From contig OY781533.1 of assembly GCA_963677015.1 (NCBI GenBank), forward strand, positions 1,302,001-1,366,000: a DNA stretch of 64,000 nt, in the 5' to 3' direction. This document shows, in pieces, positions 1-9,304 of this stretch. Origin of the DNA: G963556115 sp963677015. GTDB taxonomy: Bacteria > Planctomycetota > SZUA-567. Position 1 is the first letter of the stretch, and every line of letters begins with the position of its first letter. The notes beneath the pieces were generated by a model. That model did no database searches and was not told the origin of the DNA. It was given only the letters and a program-made list of their open reading frames with translations. The translations under genes were made by a program, and so were the position numbers.

Positions 1-137
1 GTAGCTATGAGATTAGATGTTGGGTTTTGTGGTTATGATATTGTGTTTTGTAACAATAACTGGGGAAATGTGTGGTGTTTATTTCATTAATGTACTATTA
101 GCTTGGGGCATGGAATAATTAGAATATGGTAAAAATG

Positions 138-166
138 TTGACAGTGTTATTTTTAATTGGTATATT
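138..166 (+). promoter_or_regulatory. sigma-70 promoter for the permease-sdaA unit
   Basis: TTGACA at 138-143 and TATATT at 161-166 are separated by 17 bases, a near-perfect housekeeping promoter. It lies about 45 bases before the permease start, with a GAGAAAGG ribosome binding site at 196-203. The rest of 1-137 shows no gene. Confidence 0.8.
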
Positions 167-210
167 GTTTTAATGTGTAGTGTTAATTATCAATTGAGAA
201 AGGTTTAAAA

Positions 211-1461
211 ATGAGTAATTCAGGCAGTAGAGCAATGTGGGCGACTGTATTGGTTACAGCGTGTCTGATTAGTGGCAATTTGGTTGGAGCCGGAATTCTG
301 GGGTTACCGATCAATACTGGACTGGCAGGAATCATTCCATCGTTTGTGGCGATGGTCGCTGGCGGGTCAATGATGTTTCTTACGGCTATTATTCTCGGAA
401 ATCAGGCGAAGAAGAGTGAAGGTAAGGAAGCTTTTGATTATCCGTCTCTATATGAGAAATTTCTCGGATCAATCGGCAAATGGATTGCAGTTCTGGCTAA
501 TATGCTGATTCTTTACGGTCTGTTAACTGCATATTTTACCGGCGGGGCGAAGATTATTTTTTCTCTGATTGGCGGCAGTGGCAGTAATAATCTTATATTC
601 TTCGTTTTTGCGGCATTTCTTATTTTTATAACCTGTATAAATCTGTCGTTTTTACAAAAGTTGAATACTCTCTTTATTATCTGTCTGGCTACAGCTTTTG
701 TCATCCTTGTCAGTATGGGAGCGGGACATATTGAAGTATCACGTATGGCATATACGGATTGGCGTTTTCTTCCTGCTACTCTGCCGATAATTGTAACTGC
801 ATTTCATTTTCATAATATTATACCAACGGTTGTCAGTGATTTAAAGTACGATATGAAAACATACATCAAGGCTGTATTTATAGGAATGGCTCTGGCGTTT
901 GTGATGAATACAATCTGGATCGCAGTCGGTGTCGGTGCAATACCGTTGACCGGTGACAACAGCATCCTTAATGCTTATCAGACAAATATTCCGGCGACGG
1001 TTCCGATGGGCATGCAGATAAACAGTGCTGTCTTTACCTTCTTTGGCTCATTCTTTGCTCTGGTTGCCATAAGCACCTCATTTCTTGCTAATGGTATCGG
1101 GCTTCAGGGATTTATCAAGGATATGCTGTTCAATACCTTCAAAGTCAGTAGCAGACCGCTGGTGATACTTATAACCTTTCTGCCGCCGCTGTGTATTTCA
1201 TTCTTCTATCCTGATATCTTCCTGAAAGCTCTGGATATTGTCGGCGGTGTCGGGATTGTGACTCTTTTCTGCGTACTGCCGGTATTGATTACCATACTTG
1301 ATAAGAGCAGCTCAAAATTCATGAAGACGGTATGTGCGGTGGCCTTTATATTTGCGGTAGCGGTTCTGGTGGTAGAGGTAATGCAGGAGCTGGGACTACT
1401 GCAGTTGAAGCCTTGGATTGAGTACCATATAAATGATTTTAACGGTGTGATAAAGAACTAA
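211..1461 (+). CDS. aromatic/hydroxy amino acid permease (HAAAP type)
   Basis: A 416-residue polytopic inner-membrane protein with about eleven hydrophobic segments. The first helix contains GAGILGLP at residues 26-33, the unwound-helix signature of the TyrP/Mtr/SdaC transporters that import Tyr, Trp or Ser with a cation. The gene lies 13 bases before an L-serine dehydratase, as sdaC does beside sdaB in enterics, so serine is the most likely substrate. That is inferred from context; the sequence alone would also fit a tyrosine or tryptophan permease. The start has a good binding site and a strong promoter. Confidence 0.85.
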   Translation: MSNSGSRAMWATVLVTACLISGNLVGAGILGLPINTGLAGIIPSFVAMVAGGSMMFLTAIILGNQAKKSEGKEAFDYPSLYEKFLGSIGKWIAVLANMLILYGLLTAYFTGGAKIIFSLIGGSGSNNLIFFVFAAFLIFITCINLSFLQKLNTLFIICLATAFVILVSMGAGHIEVSRMAYTDWRFLPATLPIIVTAFHFHNIIPTVVSDLKYDMKTYIKAVFIGMALAFVMNTIWIAVGVGAIPLTGDNSILNAYQTNIPATVPMGMQINSAVFTFFGSFFALVAISTSFLANGIGLQGFIKDMLFNTFKVSSRPLVILITFLPPLCISFFYPDIFLKALDIVGGVGIVTLFCVLPVLITILDKSSSKFMKTVCAVAFIFAVAVLVVEVMQELGLLQLKPWIEYHINDFNGVIKN

Positions 1462-1474
1462 CGGGGAATAAATT

Positions 1475-2704
1475 ATGGAATCTTTAAAATGTCTGTACCG
1501 TTATGGTATGGGACCGTCAAGCAGCCATACTATCGGGCCGCATGCAGCGGCGGAAATATTCAAGGAGCGCTATCGCAGCGCGTCTCACTGCCGAGTAACA
1601 CTGTATGGCAGTCTGAGTCTGACCGGGAAAGGACACCTCACGGATGTTGCGGTGATATCCGGTCTTGATCCGATTAAAACCGAGGTCGTGTGGGAGGATA
1701 AAGCCCTTCCTTATCATCCGAACGGTATGAAATTTGAAGCCTTTGATAAGGATAATACGCTTCTTGGCGACTGGGTAGTGTACAGCGTTGGCGGCGGCGC
1801 AATTCGGGAAGAGGGTGAGCGTGGCGGTGACGCGTATATGGTTTATACTCAGAAGAATATGCAGGAGGTGCTTGACTGGTCGCATTCTGAGGGGCAGCCG
1901 ATCTGGCAGCTGGCGTATGAGAGTGAAGGCGATGAGTTGAAGGAATATCTTGAGTTTGTCTGGGAAAAGATGCAGGAGGCTATATCCAGTGGTCTTTCTA
2001 CGGAAGGGGTTATCCCGGGTAAACTCAAACTGCCGCGTAAAGCTATGGATGTTATGGCAGGAGCCAGAAGGCTCAAGGAGGATGAGGGAAAATCCGGGAT
2101 TATTTCCGGATATGCGCTGGCGGTATCTGAGGAGAATGCTTCTGGTGGGTATGTGGTCACCGCTCCTACATGCGGCTCCTGTGGTGTGCTGCCGGCGGTG
2201 TTGTATTATCTTCATCATGAAAAGGGACATTCACAGAAGAGTATTATAAATGCGCTGGCTACTGCTGGTATTGTCGGTAACATTGCAAAAAAGAATGCTT
2301 CGATTTCCGGAGCGGAGGTCGGATGTCAGGGAGAGGTAGGGGTCGCATGTGCCATGGCATCGGCGGCAGCGGTTCAGCTGATGGGGGGAATGCCGACTCA
2401 GGTTGAGTACGCAGCAGAGATGGGGCTGGAGCATCACCTTGGGTTGACCTGTGATCCGATTTACGGACTGGTGCAGATACCGTGTATTGAGCGTAATGCC
2501 TTTGCCGCGGTACGGGCGATATCAGCCGCCGAGTATGCGCTGCTTTCAGATGGGCGCCACCGGGTCAGCTATGACGAAGTAGTATTGACTATGGGTAGAA
2601 CCGGTCATGATATGTCAACATTATATCGAGAAACCGCACTGGGAGGTCTAGCTGAAGTATTCAATGAACGAGATAAGTCGAAGGGCGGTACGGTAAGTTG
2701 TTAG
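1475..2704 (+). CDS. sdaA: L-serine dehydratase, iron-sulfur dependent, single chain
   Basis: Converts L-serine to pyruvate and ammonia using a [4Fe-4S] cluster instead of PLP. The N-terminal domain carries GPSSSHT at residues 13-19; the C-terminal catalytic domain has APTCGSCG (C233, C236) and GCQGEVGVAC (C284, C292). The protein ends exactly in Cys409. In characterised type-II serine dehydratases a C-terminal Cys reaches back to ligate the cluster, so this ending is meaningful. At 409 residues it is shorter than the roughly 455 of E. coli SdaA but has both domains. It forms a serine uptake and catabolism unit with the permease. Confidence 0.93.
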   Translation: MESLKCLYRYGMGPSSSHTIGPHAAAEIFKERYRSASHCRVTLYGSLSLTGKGHLTDVAVISGLDPIKTEVVWEDKALPYHPNGMKFEAFDKDNTLLGDWVVYSVGGGAIREEGERGGDAYMVYTQKNMQEVLDWSHSEGQPIWQLAYESEGDELKEYLEFVWEKMQEAISSGLSTEGVIPGKLKLPRKAMDVMAGARRLKEDEGKSGIISGYALAVSEENASGGYVVTAPTCGSCGVLPAVLYYLHHEKGHSQKSIINALATAGIVGNIAKKNASISGAEVGCQGEVGVACAMASAAAVQLMGGMPTQVEYAAEMGLEHHLGLTCDPIYGLVQIPCIERNAFAAVRAISAAEYALLSDGRHRVSYDEVVLTMGRTGHDMSTLYRETALGGLAEVFNERDKSKGGTVSC

Positions 2705-2714
2705 AAGCGGAGTC

Positions 2715-3662
2715 TCAGCAGTAAATACCCTGATAGGTGCCGCGCTTATCGAATTCCAGTTCGATAGCGTGGCGTACACGGTTGTGATCCAGACACCAGT
2801 TAGGAGCGATATGACGTTCACGGGTGGTGGCTGCACCCCATAGGCGGTGAATAACGATGTCCGGTGGTGTCTGCTCGAGCATATCGCATATGAGACTGAC
2901 ATGATCTTCGAGTGTGGGAAGGGGAAAGGGGGTTTGCAGGTATTCTTTCCCCAGTCTGCTTCCTTTGACAACATGCAGGTTGTGTATTTTTAGACCGGTA
3001 GTGCCGGCCGCGATAGCGGTCTGTAGGGAATGGTGCGCATCGGTTACTGTTTCTGTAGGCAGGCCGGTAATAAGATGGGTGCAGAGTTCAATTCCTCTGC
3101 CGGTACTTAGTTTCATGGCTTTCGTATAGTCGGCAACGGTGTGCCCCCGGTTCATTCTAATCAGAGTCTCGTCATTTGCCGACTGCAGGCCGTATTCGAG
3201 CTGAATATAATGGCTTTGCGCCAGCGCTTCAAGCATATCAAGTTTCTCACTATCAATACAATCAGGTCTGGTGCCTATTGCGATGCCGACGATCCCGTCG
3301 ACAGACAGAGCCTGGCTGTATAGATTATAGAGTGTTTCGGTATCAGCGTATGTGTTGGTGTACGCCTGAAAGTAGGCGATAAAGAGGCGGACGCCAAGCC
3401 GGTTACGGAGTATTTTCACACCCAGTTCGGTCTGCTCTCTGACACTCCGTTCCTTACTGCGCGGGTTAGGGTTGAAAGAGGAGTTCTCACACCAGGCGCA
3501 GCCGGTAGCTGTTTCTCCGGCAATTCTGTTGGGGCAATCAAATCCGGCATCAACCGAAATTTTGTGTACTTTTTCACCGAATCTCTGTTTCAGATAATAA
3601 CCGAAGCGGTTGTAATAGTAAGAATTAGCCATAAGTGAATAACAGTCCATTAAATCATTCAA
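2715..3662 (-). CDS. radical SAM protein, TIGR01212 (YhcC-like) family
   Basis: A 315-residue radical-SAM protein. The family-typical N-terminus KISVDAGFDCPNR is followed by GCAWC, giving cluster cysteines C43, C55 and C58 with the long first spacing of the YhcC group rather than plain CxxxCxxC. The gene is convergent with sdaA, with only 10 bases between the stops. The substrate of this family is not well settled; tRNA modification or maturation roles have been suggested. The start is uncertain: ATGs at codons 1, 5 and 11 are all possible and none has a strong binding site. Confidence 0.88.
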   Translation of the reverse strand: MNDLMDCYSLMANSYYYNRFGYYLKQRFGEKVHKISVDAGFDCPNRIAGETATGCAWCENSSFNPNPRSKERSVREQTELGVKILRNRLGVRLFIAYFQAYTNTYADTETLYNLYSQALSVDGIVGIAIGTRPDCIDSEKLDMLEALAQSHYIQLEYGLQSANDETLIRMNRGHTVADYTKAMKLSTGRGIELCTHLITGLPTETVTDAHHSLQTAIAAGTTGLKIHNLHVVKGSRLGKEYLQTPFPLPTLEDHVSLICDMLEQTPPDIVIHRLWGAATTRERHIAPNWCLDHNRVRHAIELEFDKRGTYQGIYC

Positions 3663-4034
3663 GAGTAATAATTTAATTTATTATAGCCAGTTGTTTCGAT
3701 TGATCAAGATGCAATTAATGTTGTCTGTATTGGTGTTATTGTATCATTTTATTTCTGTCTATATTTTGGATAAATCTTAATTTTAAGTAGGATTATGCTT
3801 GAAAAATATGTAATTGTGGTTTATATTGTTTGAAGCCATGATACGTAAATTATGATTATTATTTTATGTCTCGTGATAATTGCGTTATTTTATGATCTGA
3901 CATGTGAATGGCTGTATTGTTGATTTTTGTGATTTTCATTGTATTGATTGTGGATATATATTGCAGCTGTATTGTTCAGGATATTAAAGTGGTTGTTTGC
4001 GGTGTATGATTACATGAGAAGGCGGGAGTTTGTT
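3663..4034. other. AT-rich intergenic region
   Basis: About 370 bases between the radical-SAM gene and the exported-protein cluster. It is very rich in T and ends in a GGGAG ribosome binding site at 4024-4028. An open extension of the next frame back to 3948 is probably not translated. I see no RNA gene or repeat. Confidence 0.5.
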
Positions 4035-5306
4035 ATGAAGTTATGCTGGGTTGGTATTTTGTTGCTGATTATTGCAGGACAGGGAGTATATGGGGGAGAG
4101 AATTATAAACTTGTTTTTGAAGGGAGGGAATTTGTCATACCACAGCCGGATGGTTATGATCTTGATGCTGCTCATTCTCAATCTCTGGTAGCAGGTATGG
4201 TTGACCGCAATAATAAAACGCAAGAGAAACTGGTGGTGGCGACTTTTCATTCAAATGAGTCCATCAAAAGATCCATGGAGATAGCGGTTTCGGTAAAGGG
4301 AGCATTTTATGATTGTTCGGTTGAGGCAATATCTGATAAGAAGGAAGAGATAGAACTCATGACTGGATTTTATTATAATGCCGCTGATATGGAGTCGCTT
4401 GCTGCAATTGGAGTTGATACAACCAAAGGAATTATAGTTGAAACTGGATTCTATCCGCCTCAAACTAACGAAATAACTTCGTGTTGTGCTCATAGTGCGG
4501 GTTCATATAAAGATAGCGGTGCTAAATATGATTATTATCAGATATTTTCAATGGTATGGCTTGATGGAATCACCTATACCATAAGATATCACGGTCCTGA
4601 GTACGGTAATGATGGTCTTGAAAAGTTTTGGACGAATTATATTAATAAATTTTATAGTCTGAATAGTAAGCGCGGAAATAGCAGGAAGAGTAGTATTGGT
4701 GATGATGTGCAGAGTGTCGGTGCGGCTTCTGAAAAAGTTTCCAAGTTGCTGAATAGCGAATTTAAACCCTTTTCTACTTCCGGTCTTAAAAATTCTCGTG
4801 GAGTTAATTTAACTATAGAATATCCTGCGGCATACGAAGCTGTTAGAGATGAATACGGAGTTGCAGGCGTTTTTCATTCACCTGAAGAAAAAGTACATTA
4901 TATATATGCGTTTTCGATAGGTACATATAGATATCCTAGTAATGAAAAAATAAGGTCTTGGAGTAAAAAGTTGCAGTCAGAAGTTTGTCAACGTTATTTT
5001 TTGGGAACGCCTGATGATAAGTTTCTGATGGATTCAGGAGGTACAGTAAAACGTAAGAAAGCTATGATAAACGGTTATCCCGCAGTTATTATTGATGTTC
5101 ATTATAATGAGGTTGCTCAGGGAAAGGTGTTGAGCAATGTTGCAAAAATTATTGCTGTATTTTGCGGTCAGGATAGAGCATTGTTTACTATGGAATGTCG
5201 TTATGACTCAGAGAAAGGGCTTAATGATGGGATCACAGCTTTTGATGAGTATGAAAAACTGTTCACCAGGATGGCAGAGAGTATCAGATTTTCTGATGAA
5301 GAGTAA
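4035..5306 (+). CDS. exported protein, two-domain founder of a tandem paralog family
   Basis: Not a family I recognise. The ATG at 4035 is chosen over an upstream in-frame ATG at 3948 because GGGAG sits 6 bases before it and a clean signal peptide follows (MKLCWVGILLLIIAG, cleavage near GVYGG). The 423-residue product has an N-terminal domain opening with REFVIPQPDGYDL and a second domain from about residue 245. The second domain contains KKAMINGYPAVIID and ends YEKLFTRMAESIRF. The same signatures recur in the next three cluster members (IPYPDEM, IPQPEGL, LQRFMAES), so this is a local duplication family. A periplasmic or secreted location is likely; function unknown. Confidence 0.8.
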   Translation: MKLCWVGILLLIIAGQGVYGGENYKLVFEGREFVIPQPDGYDLDAAHSQSLVAGMVDRNNKTQEKLVVATFHSNESIKRSMEIAVSVKGAFYDCSVEAISDKKEEIELMTGFYYNAADMESLAAIGVDTTKGIIVETGFYPPQTNEITSCCAHSAGSYKDSGAKYDYYQIFSMVWLDGITYTIRYHGPEYGNDGLEKFWTNYINKFYSLNSKRGNSRKSSIGDDVQSVGAASEKVSKLLNSEFKPFSTSGLKNSRGVNLTIEYPAAYEAVRDEYGVAGVFHSPEEKVHYIYAFSIGTYRYPSNEKIRSWSKKLQSEVCQRYFLGTPDDKFLMDSGGTVKRKKAMINGYPAVIIDVHYNEVAQGKVLSNVAKIIAVFCGQDRALFTMECRYDSEKGLNDGITAFDEYEKLFTRMAESIRFSDEE

Positions 5307-5376
5307 ATACCGGTATATTTAGTTGTAAATAGTGGGTGTGCTGTTAAATAGGTAGCTAGAAAGGTGTGAGACAGAG

Positions 5377-5512
5377 ATGAAGATGATAAGACTGCTGCTG
5401 TTGCTGTTCTTGTCTTTATTTGTGGTTCAAAATATTAATGCGGCTGAAGCAGGAATATTATAAGCTGCAGCGTTATATAGCGGAGGATATCGTTGTTGCT
5501 GACGCTGAATAG
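5377..5512 (+). pseudogene. internally deleted remnant of the exported-protein family
   Basis: The ATG at 5377 opens a 28-codon reading frame that is essentially a signal peptide (a run of Leu, then QNINAAEA) and stops at 5461-5463. Overlapping it in another frame, 5453-5512 encodes EYYKLQRYIAEDIVVADAE then a stop. This matches the C-terminus of the 6.6-7.5 kb paralog (EYYMLQRFMAESIVV) at 10 of 15 positions. The signal peptide and the last 19 codons of a paralog have therefore been joined after losing everything between, with a frame change at the joint. The short signal-peptide frame might still be translated, but no function is likely. Confidence 0.75.
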
Positions 5513-5644
5513 TTGCGTACCTGAATACAGTCTGGGAAGGTATGTGTTGAAATGTGCATTCTTTGCGGGTTATCAAAGGTGTTGGTTGAAGTTTTAAGGA
5601 TTGTGACATAGTCTATATTATCTGTGAAATTTAAGTAGGTTATA

Positions 5645-6349
5645 ATGGGGAAAGTAATCAGAGTTAGAAATTTAATTGTTGTGGTGCTACTGGTATCGGC
5701 GCTGGGGCTTGCCGGGTATTATAATAATCAGCATGAGCAAATCAGTCTGGATTGCAGAATTAAGGTAGGCGGGGTTAATCTGGTTATACCGTATCCGGAT
5801 GAAATGGAGATTGACAGGAGCAGGGTTGAAAATATTCTGGCCGGTTGGGAGGTGAATGCTGATAATGCCGCAGAAGGTATGATGATAAGATGTTTCAGGA
5901 GAAACGGTGCTGACGGAGAAAAAGGGAGGGAATTCCTGCAGGTTAGTATAATGGGTCCACAATTTCTGGAAAAATGTACGACTGAAACTATCGCTGATTT
6001 AAAGTCTGGTTATGATAACTTCATTCCACTATATAAGGAAGAGCTATCCCGAATTATGATTTCCAACGGAGCTGACAGTAAGTCTGTTGTTATTCACGAT
6101 CAAATTATCAAGAATTCTGGCGTCGGGGTTTTCAGTTTTTGTGTTGAAGGAAATGTTGAAAAAGATATTACTCCTGAGTTTGTATTAAAAGAATATCATT
6201 TTGTTGAAGTGGATTCATTTGTTCTGCTCAAAGATACAGTGCTGTTCTTCAGGTTTGGCTCCAAGGACAGGGAGGTAAAAGAATTCACGGATTATGTTGG
6301 TGTGTATCTTAATAAACTGTTAGAAAAAAATTCCGAAGACAATACCTGA
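5645..6349 (+). CDS. exported or membrane-anchored short paralog
   Basis: A 234-residue protein with a basic N-terminus followed by one hydrophobic segment (residues about 9-25), acting as signal peptide or anchor. The mature part opens with KVGGVNLVIPYPDEMEID, aligning with the REFVIPQPDGYDLD and KNLAIPQPEGLGIN openings of its neighbours. It is about half the length of the 423-residue copy and appears to hold only one domain; the KKxxIN..PAxII segment of the second domain is absent. I do not recognise the family. The frame is intact and about 295 bases separate it from the frameshifted copy. Confidence 0.72.
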   Translation: MGKVIRVRNLIVVVLLVSALGLAGYYNNQHEQISLDCRIKVGGVNLVIPYPDEMEIDRSRVENILAGWEVNADNAAEGMMIRCFRRNGADGEKGREFLQVSIMGPQFLEKCTTETIADLKSGYDNFIPLYKEELSRIMISNGADSKSVVIHDQIIKNSGVGVFSFCVEGNVEKDITPEFVLKEYHFVEVDSFVLLKDTVLFFRFGSKDREVKEFTDYVGVYLNKLLEKNSEDNT

Positions 6350-6447
6350 TAAATAAAACTCTGGTTTTTTGAGTAAAGTTTTAAATTTAGAACTCATATT
6401 ACGTTGAGTTATAGTGATTTGTGTGATTGTTTTGAGTTGAGTAGTTG

Positions 6448-6481
6448 AAAATATCCATAAGCTTTGTCTTATGGATATTTT
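6448..6481 (+). terminator. probable hairpin terminator
   Basis: AAAATATCCATAAG (6448-6461) and its exact complement (6468-6481) enclose a 6-base loop. The stem begins in A and ends in T, so it could end transcripts in either direction; the T tract is short. Confidence 0.5.
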
Positions 6482-6618
6482 GTGAATGGATTTGTTTTAG
6501 ATTAATAATGAATTTTAGAATAGCCGCATGGTGTCAGGTTAATTTTGGATTGGTTTGTATTCTATTTTCAATTTTAGCAATAAATATGTCTGATGTTTGA
6601 ATGTTGAGGTTGTTATTA

Positions 6619-7546
6619 ATGAAGATGAGAATTCTGGTGCTGCTCTTGTTTTGCTGCGGTATTGGCGGCAGGTCATATGCGGGAGTTGTTTATACTATTG
6701 ATGTTTTCGGCAAGAATCTGGCAATACCGCAGCCGGAGGGGTTGGGAATAAATCTTGATCATTCCGAAAATTTCTTAAAGGGCAAGGTGCCTTTTGGCAC
6801 TAAAAATCAATATGATATCGATATTGTGCGATTTACAGATATCGCTGCAGAAAAGACCGGGTCAGAGTATTGTATAGGGATTACTGTGGGCAGAAGGGAG
6901 TATACAGATAGTGGCAGTCAGGATATGGGAGGTATCAGGGTTTATATAGCTGAGATGAAGAATAAATCATCGAAATATGCACGCTTTCTTACAGGTGACT
7001 TTGATATATTCGTAAATAGTCATAATGCGGCTAAGGCCAATTTTTCTGTGCAATATCCGAAAGATTTTTATAAGGATGAAACTATTTCTAATGGGTATAA
7101 GCTGGTGCGGTTTACAAAATTACCCGCGGCTCAAGAGAATGATTATTGGTTGAGTATTTCTGTTGGTGACGGACTTGATATCCTTAAATATAAGGACTGG
7201 ACTGAGCAAGTCAAAGCACTATGTCTGGAAAATTGTCATTACAGGCAGCCGGACAGTTTCTTTCTGGAAGGAGATGCCGGAACGGTTGTCAGTAGAAAAA
7301 AAAATATCAATAAACCGGCGTCCTGCAGATATCATCTTAACCAAAAGAAAAGCGGTGATTGATAATAGAGAATGCAATCTCGAAACAAGAATATTAAATG
7401 TATTTTTCGGGAATAAAGTAATAACGGTGCAGTTATACCATGTGCTTGAGGATAAGCAGCAGAATTCAGATGCTGACCGGGAAAAAATGGAGTATTACAT
7501 GTTGCAGCGGTTTATGGCAGAGAGTATTGTTGTAACCAAGGAATAG
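6619..7546 (+). pseudogene. exported-protein paralog interrupted at an A9 run
   Basis: Third member of the cluster. The ATG at 6619 is preferred over 6601 because GAGG lies 9 bases before it; a signal peptide follows. The first frame runs to a stop at 7360-7362 but loses similarity after GTVVSRKK. From there similarity continues in the +1 frame as KKISINRRPADII, aligning with KKAMINGYPAVII of the 423-residue copy, and runs to the stop at 7546 (LQRFMAESIVV). The switch falls on nine A at 7296-7304, where removing one A restores a single frame of about 308 residues. It may be decay, a sequencing indel or slippage. Domain order matches the founder copy. Confidence 0.78.
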
Positions 7547-7820
7547 CCATTGCGTACGAAGTAAATATATGATAAGCGTGAATAAATTATTTATTACTTT
7601 CTTGCAATAAAATCGAAATATGGTTAGGATTATTTGTGACACTTTTTTGCTGTGCTGTTTAATCCGGAGTCGGTTGACCTGCAGTTGTAAGTAAAATTGT
7701 GGTTTGGGTTTGGTAATTTTTACTTTGATTTACGAATTGGTAAAGTCTGTTTTTCCGGTGAGATTTTGCTGATAGTTTATACAGTTTTTTATAGGGTATG
7801 TTGTATTACAGGGTGGTATT

Positions 7821-9233
7821 ATGGGTGAGTACAGAGTTGAAAAAGATCAGCTGGGTGAAGTTACTTTGCCGGCAACGGCATTATACGGAGTGCATGCATT
7901 CAGAGCCAAGGAGAATTTTAATCTCGCCGGCAGAAAGGTCAATCCGAGTCTGGTGCGGGCGTATGGCGCGGTAAAACTCACTTGTATCAAGGTAAACAGT
8001 GGTCTGAACTGCTGGGAGGATAAGGGCAAGGTTGAAGCTATGCAGCGGGCAGCTCATGAACTTGCAGACGGCCAGCTCTATGAATCTATCATTGTTGACG
8101 CACTGCAGGGCGGGGCGGGAACCAGCCTGAATATGAATGTCAATGAGGTTATCGCTAATCGTGCATTGCAGCTTCTTGGCCGTGCTCCGGGGGATTACGC
8201 TTATATTTCGCCTCTTGACGATATTAATCGGCATCAGTCCACCAATGATACTTTTCCCACCGCACTCAAGGTGGCGGCTACTCTTGCAATAGGTGAACTG
8301 GAAGAGGAGCTTGTGCAGCTTCAGGATGCATTGCAGGAGAAGGAGAAGGAGTTTGCCGGAATTGTCAAGGTTGGGCGTACTCAGTATCAGGACGCGGTAT
8401 TGATAACCTTAGGGCGGGAATTTTCGGCTTATGCGGAGTGTTTCAATCGTGACCGCTGGCGGGTCTATAAGTGTGTTGAGCGGCTGCGGGTGGTTAATCT
8501 TGGCGGTACTGCTATCGGCAGCGGACTGGCTGCGCCCCGGCAGTTTATTTTCCGGGCTGCGGATATGCTCCGTGAGGTAACGGGGCATGGTTTTGCTAGA
8601 GCTGAAAATTTGATTGAGGCGACACAGAATACCGATGTCTTTGTTGAGGTATCGGGGATATTGAAAGCGGTAGCTGCAAACTTTATCAAAGTATCATCGG
8701 ATTTGCGCCTGCTTTCTTCCGGCCCTGAAGCCGGGATTGGTGAGATAACATTGCCGGCGATGCAGGCCGGATCTTCTATCATGCCGCTGAAAGTTAATCC
8801 GGTAATTCCAGAGACTGTGACTCAGGGAGCAATGGTTGTAATGGGAAATGATCAGATTATTGCTCAGGCAGTCTCTGCAGGTTCGTTAGAGCTAAATGCT
8901 TTTTTGCCGGTGATTGCTGATAAATTACTGGAAAGTATCGAGATCCTGACCAAGGCGGCTTATTCCTTACGTGCGCTCTGTGTTGTTGGTATTGAAGCTT
9001 GCCCTGAGCGCTGCAGAAGTCATCTGGAATCAAGTACGGCTGTAGTAACTGCTTTATTGCCGAAGCTGACTTACAGTGAATGTGCGAAAATTGCCAGCGA
9101 AGCTGCAGACTCTGGAAAGAGTATTCGTGAGGTTGTGCTGGATCATGAATATATGACTCTTGAAGAATTTGAAGCGATGATCACACCAGAAGCTGTCTGC
9201 CGGCTGGGAATGCCGGCAGGAAAAACCACCTGA
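7821..9233 (+). CDS. aspA: aspartate ammonia-lyase
   Basis: A 470-residue member of the aspartase/fumarase superfamily, cleaving L-aspartate to fumarate and ammonia as a cytoplasmic tetramer. Aspartase features are GVHAFRAKENF near residue 24, GGAGTSLNMNVNEV for substrate binding, VGRTQYQDAV, and the mobile catalytic loop GSSIMPLKVNP. The loop has Leu where aspartases usually have Gly or Ala but keeps the Ser, Met, Lys and Asn of the signature. Length is typical. It stands alone after about 270 bases without a gene and is convergent with the anti-sigma gene. With serine dehydratase it suggests amino acid fermentation; fumarase is less likely. Confidence 0.88.
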   Translation: MGEYRVEKDQLGEVTLPATALYGVHAFRAKENFNLAGRKVNPSLVRAYGAVKLTCIKVNSGLNCWEDKGKVEAMQRAAHELADGQLYESIIVDALQGGAGTSLNMNVNEVIANRALQLLGRAPGDYAYISPLDDINRHQSTNDTFPTALKVAATLAIGELEEELVQLQDALQEKEKEFAGIVKVGRTQYQDAVLITLGREFSAYAECFNRDRWRVYKCVERLRVVNLGGTAIGSGLAAPRQFIFRAADMLREVTGHGFARAENLIEATQNTDVFVEVSGILKAVAANFIKVSSDLRLLSSGPEAGIGEITLPAMQAGSSIMPLKVNPVIPETVTQGAMVVMGNDQIIAQAVSAGSLELNAFLPVIADKLLESIEILTKAAYSLRALCVVGIEACPERCRSHLESSTAVVTALLPKLTYSECAKIASEAADSGKSIREVVLDHEYMTLEEFEAMITPEAVCRLGMPAGKTT

Positions 9234-9304
9234 TTTCTGGGGATAGATTTTTTCAATGCCTCCGTTATGGCAGCTATTTTTGCTGCTTTGCCGGTAGATT
9301 GTAA

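Noticed and set aside
3948..4034. Upstream extension of the 423-residue exported protein
   Set aside because: It would bury the signal peptide 30 residues inside; the internal ATG at 4035 has a good ribosome binding site.
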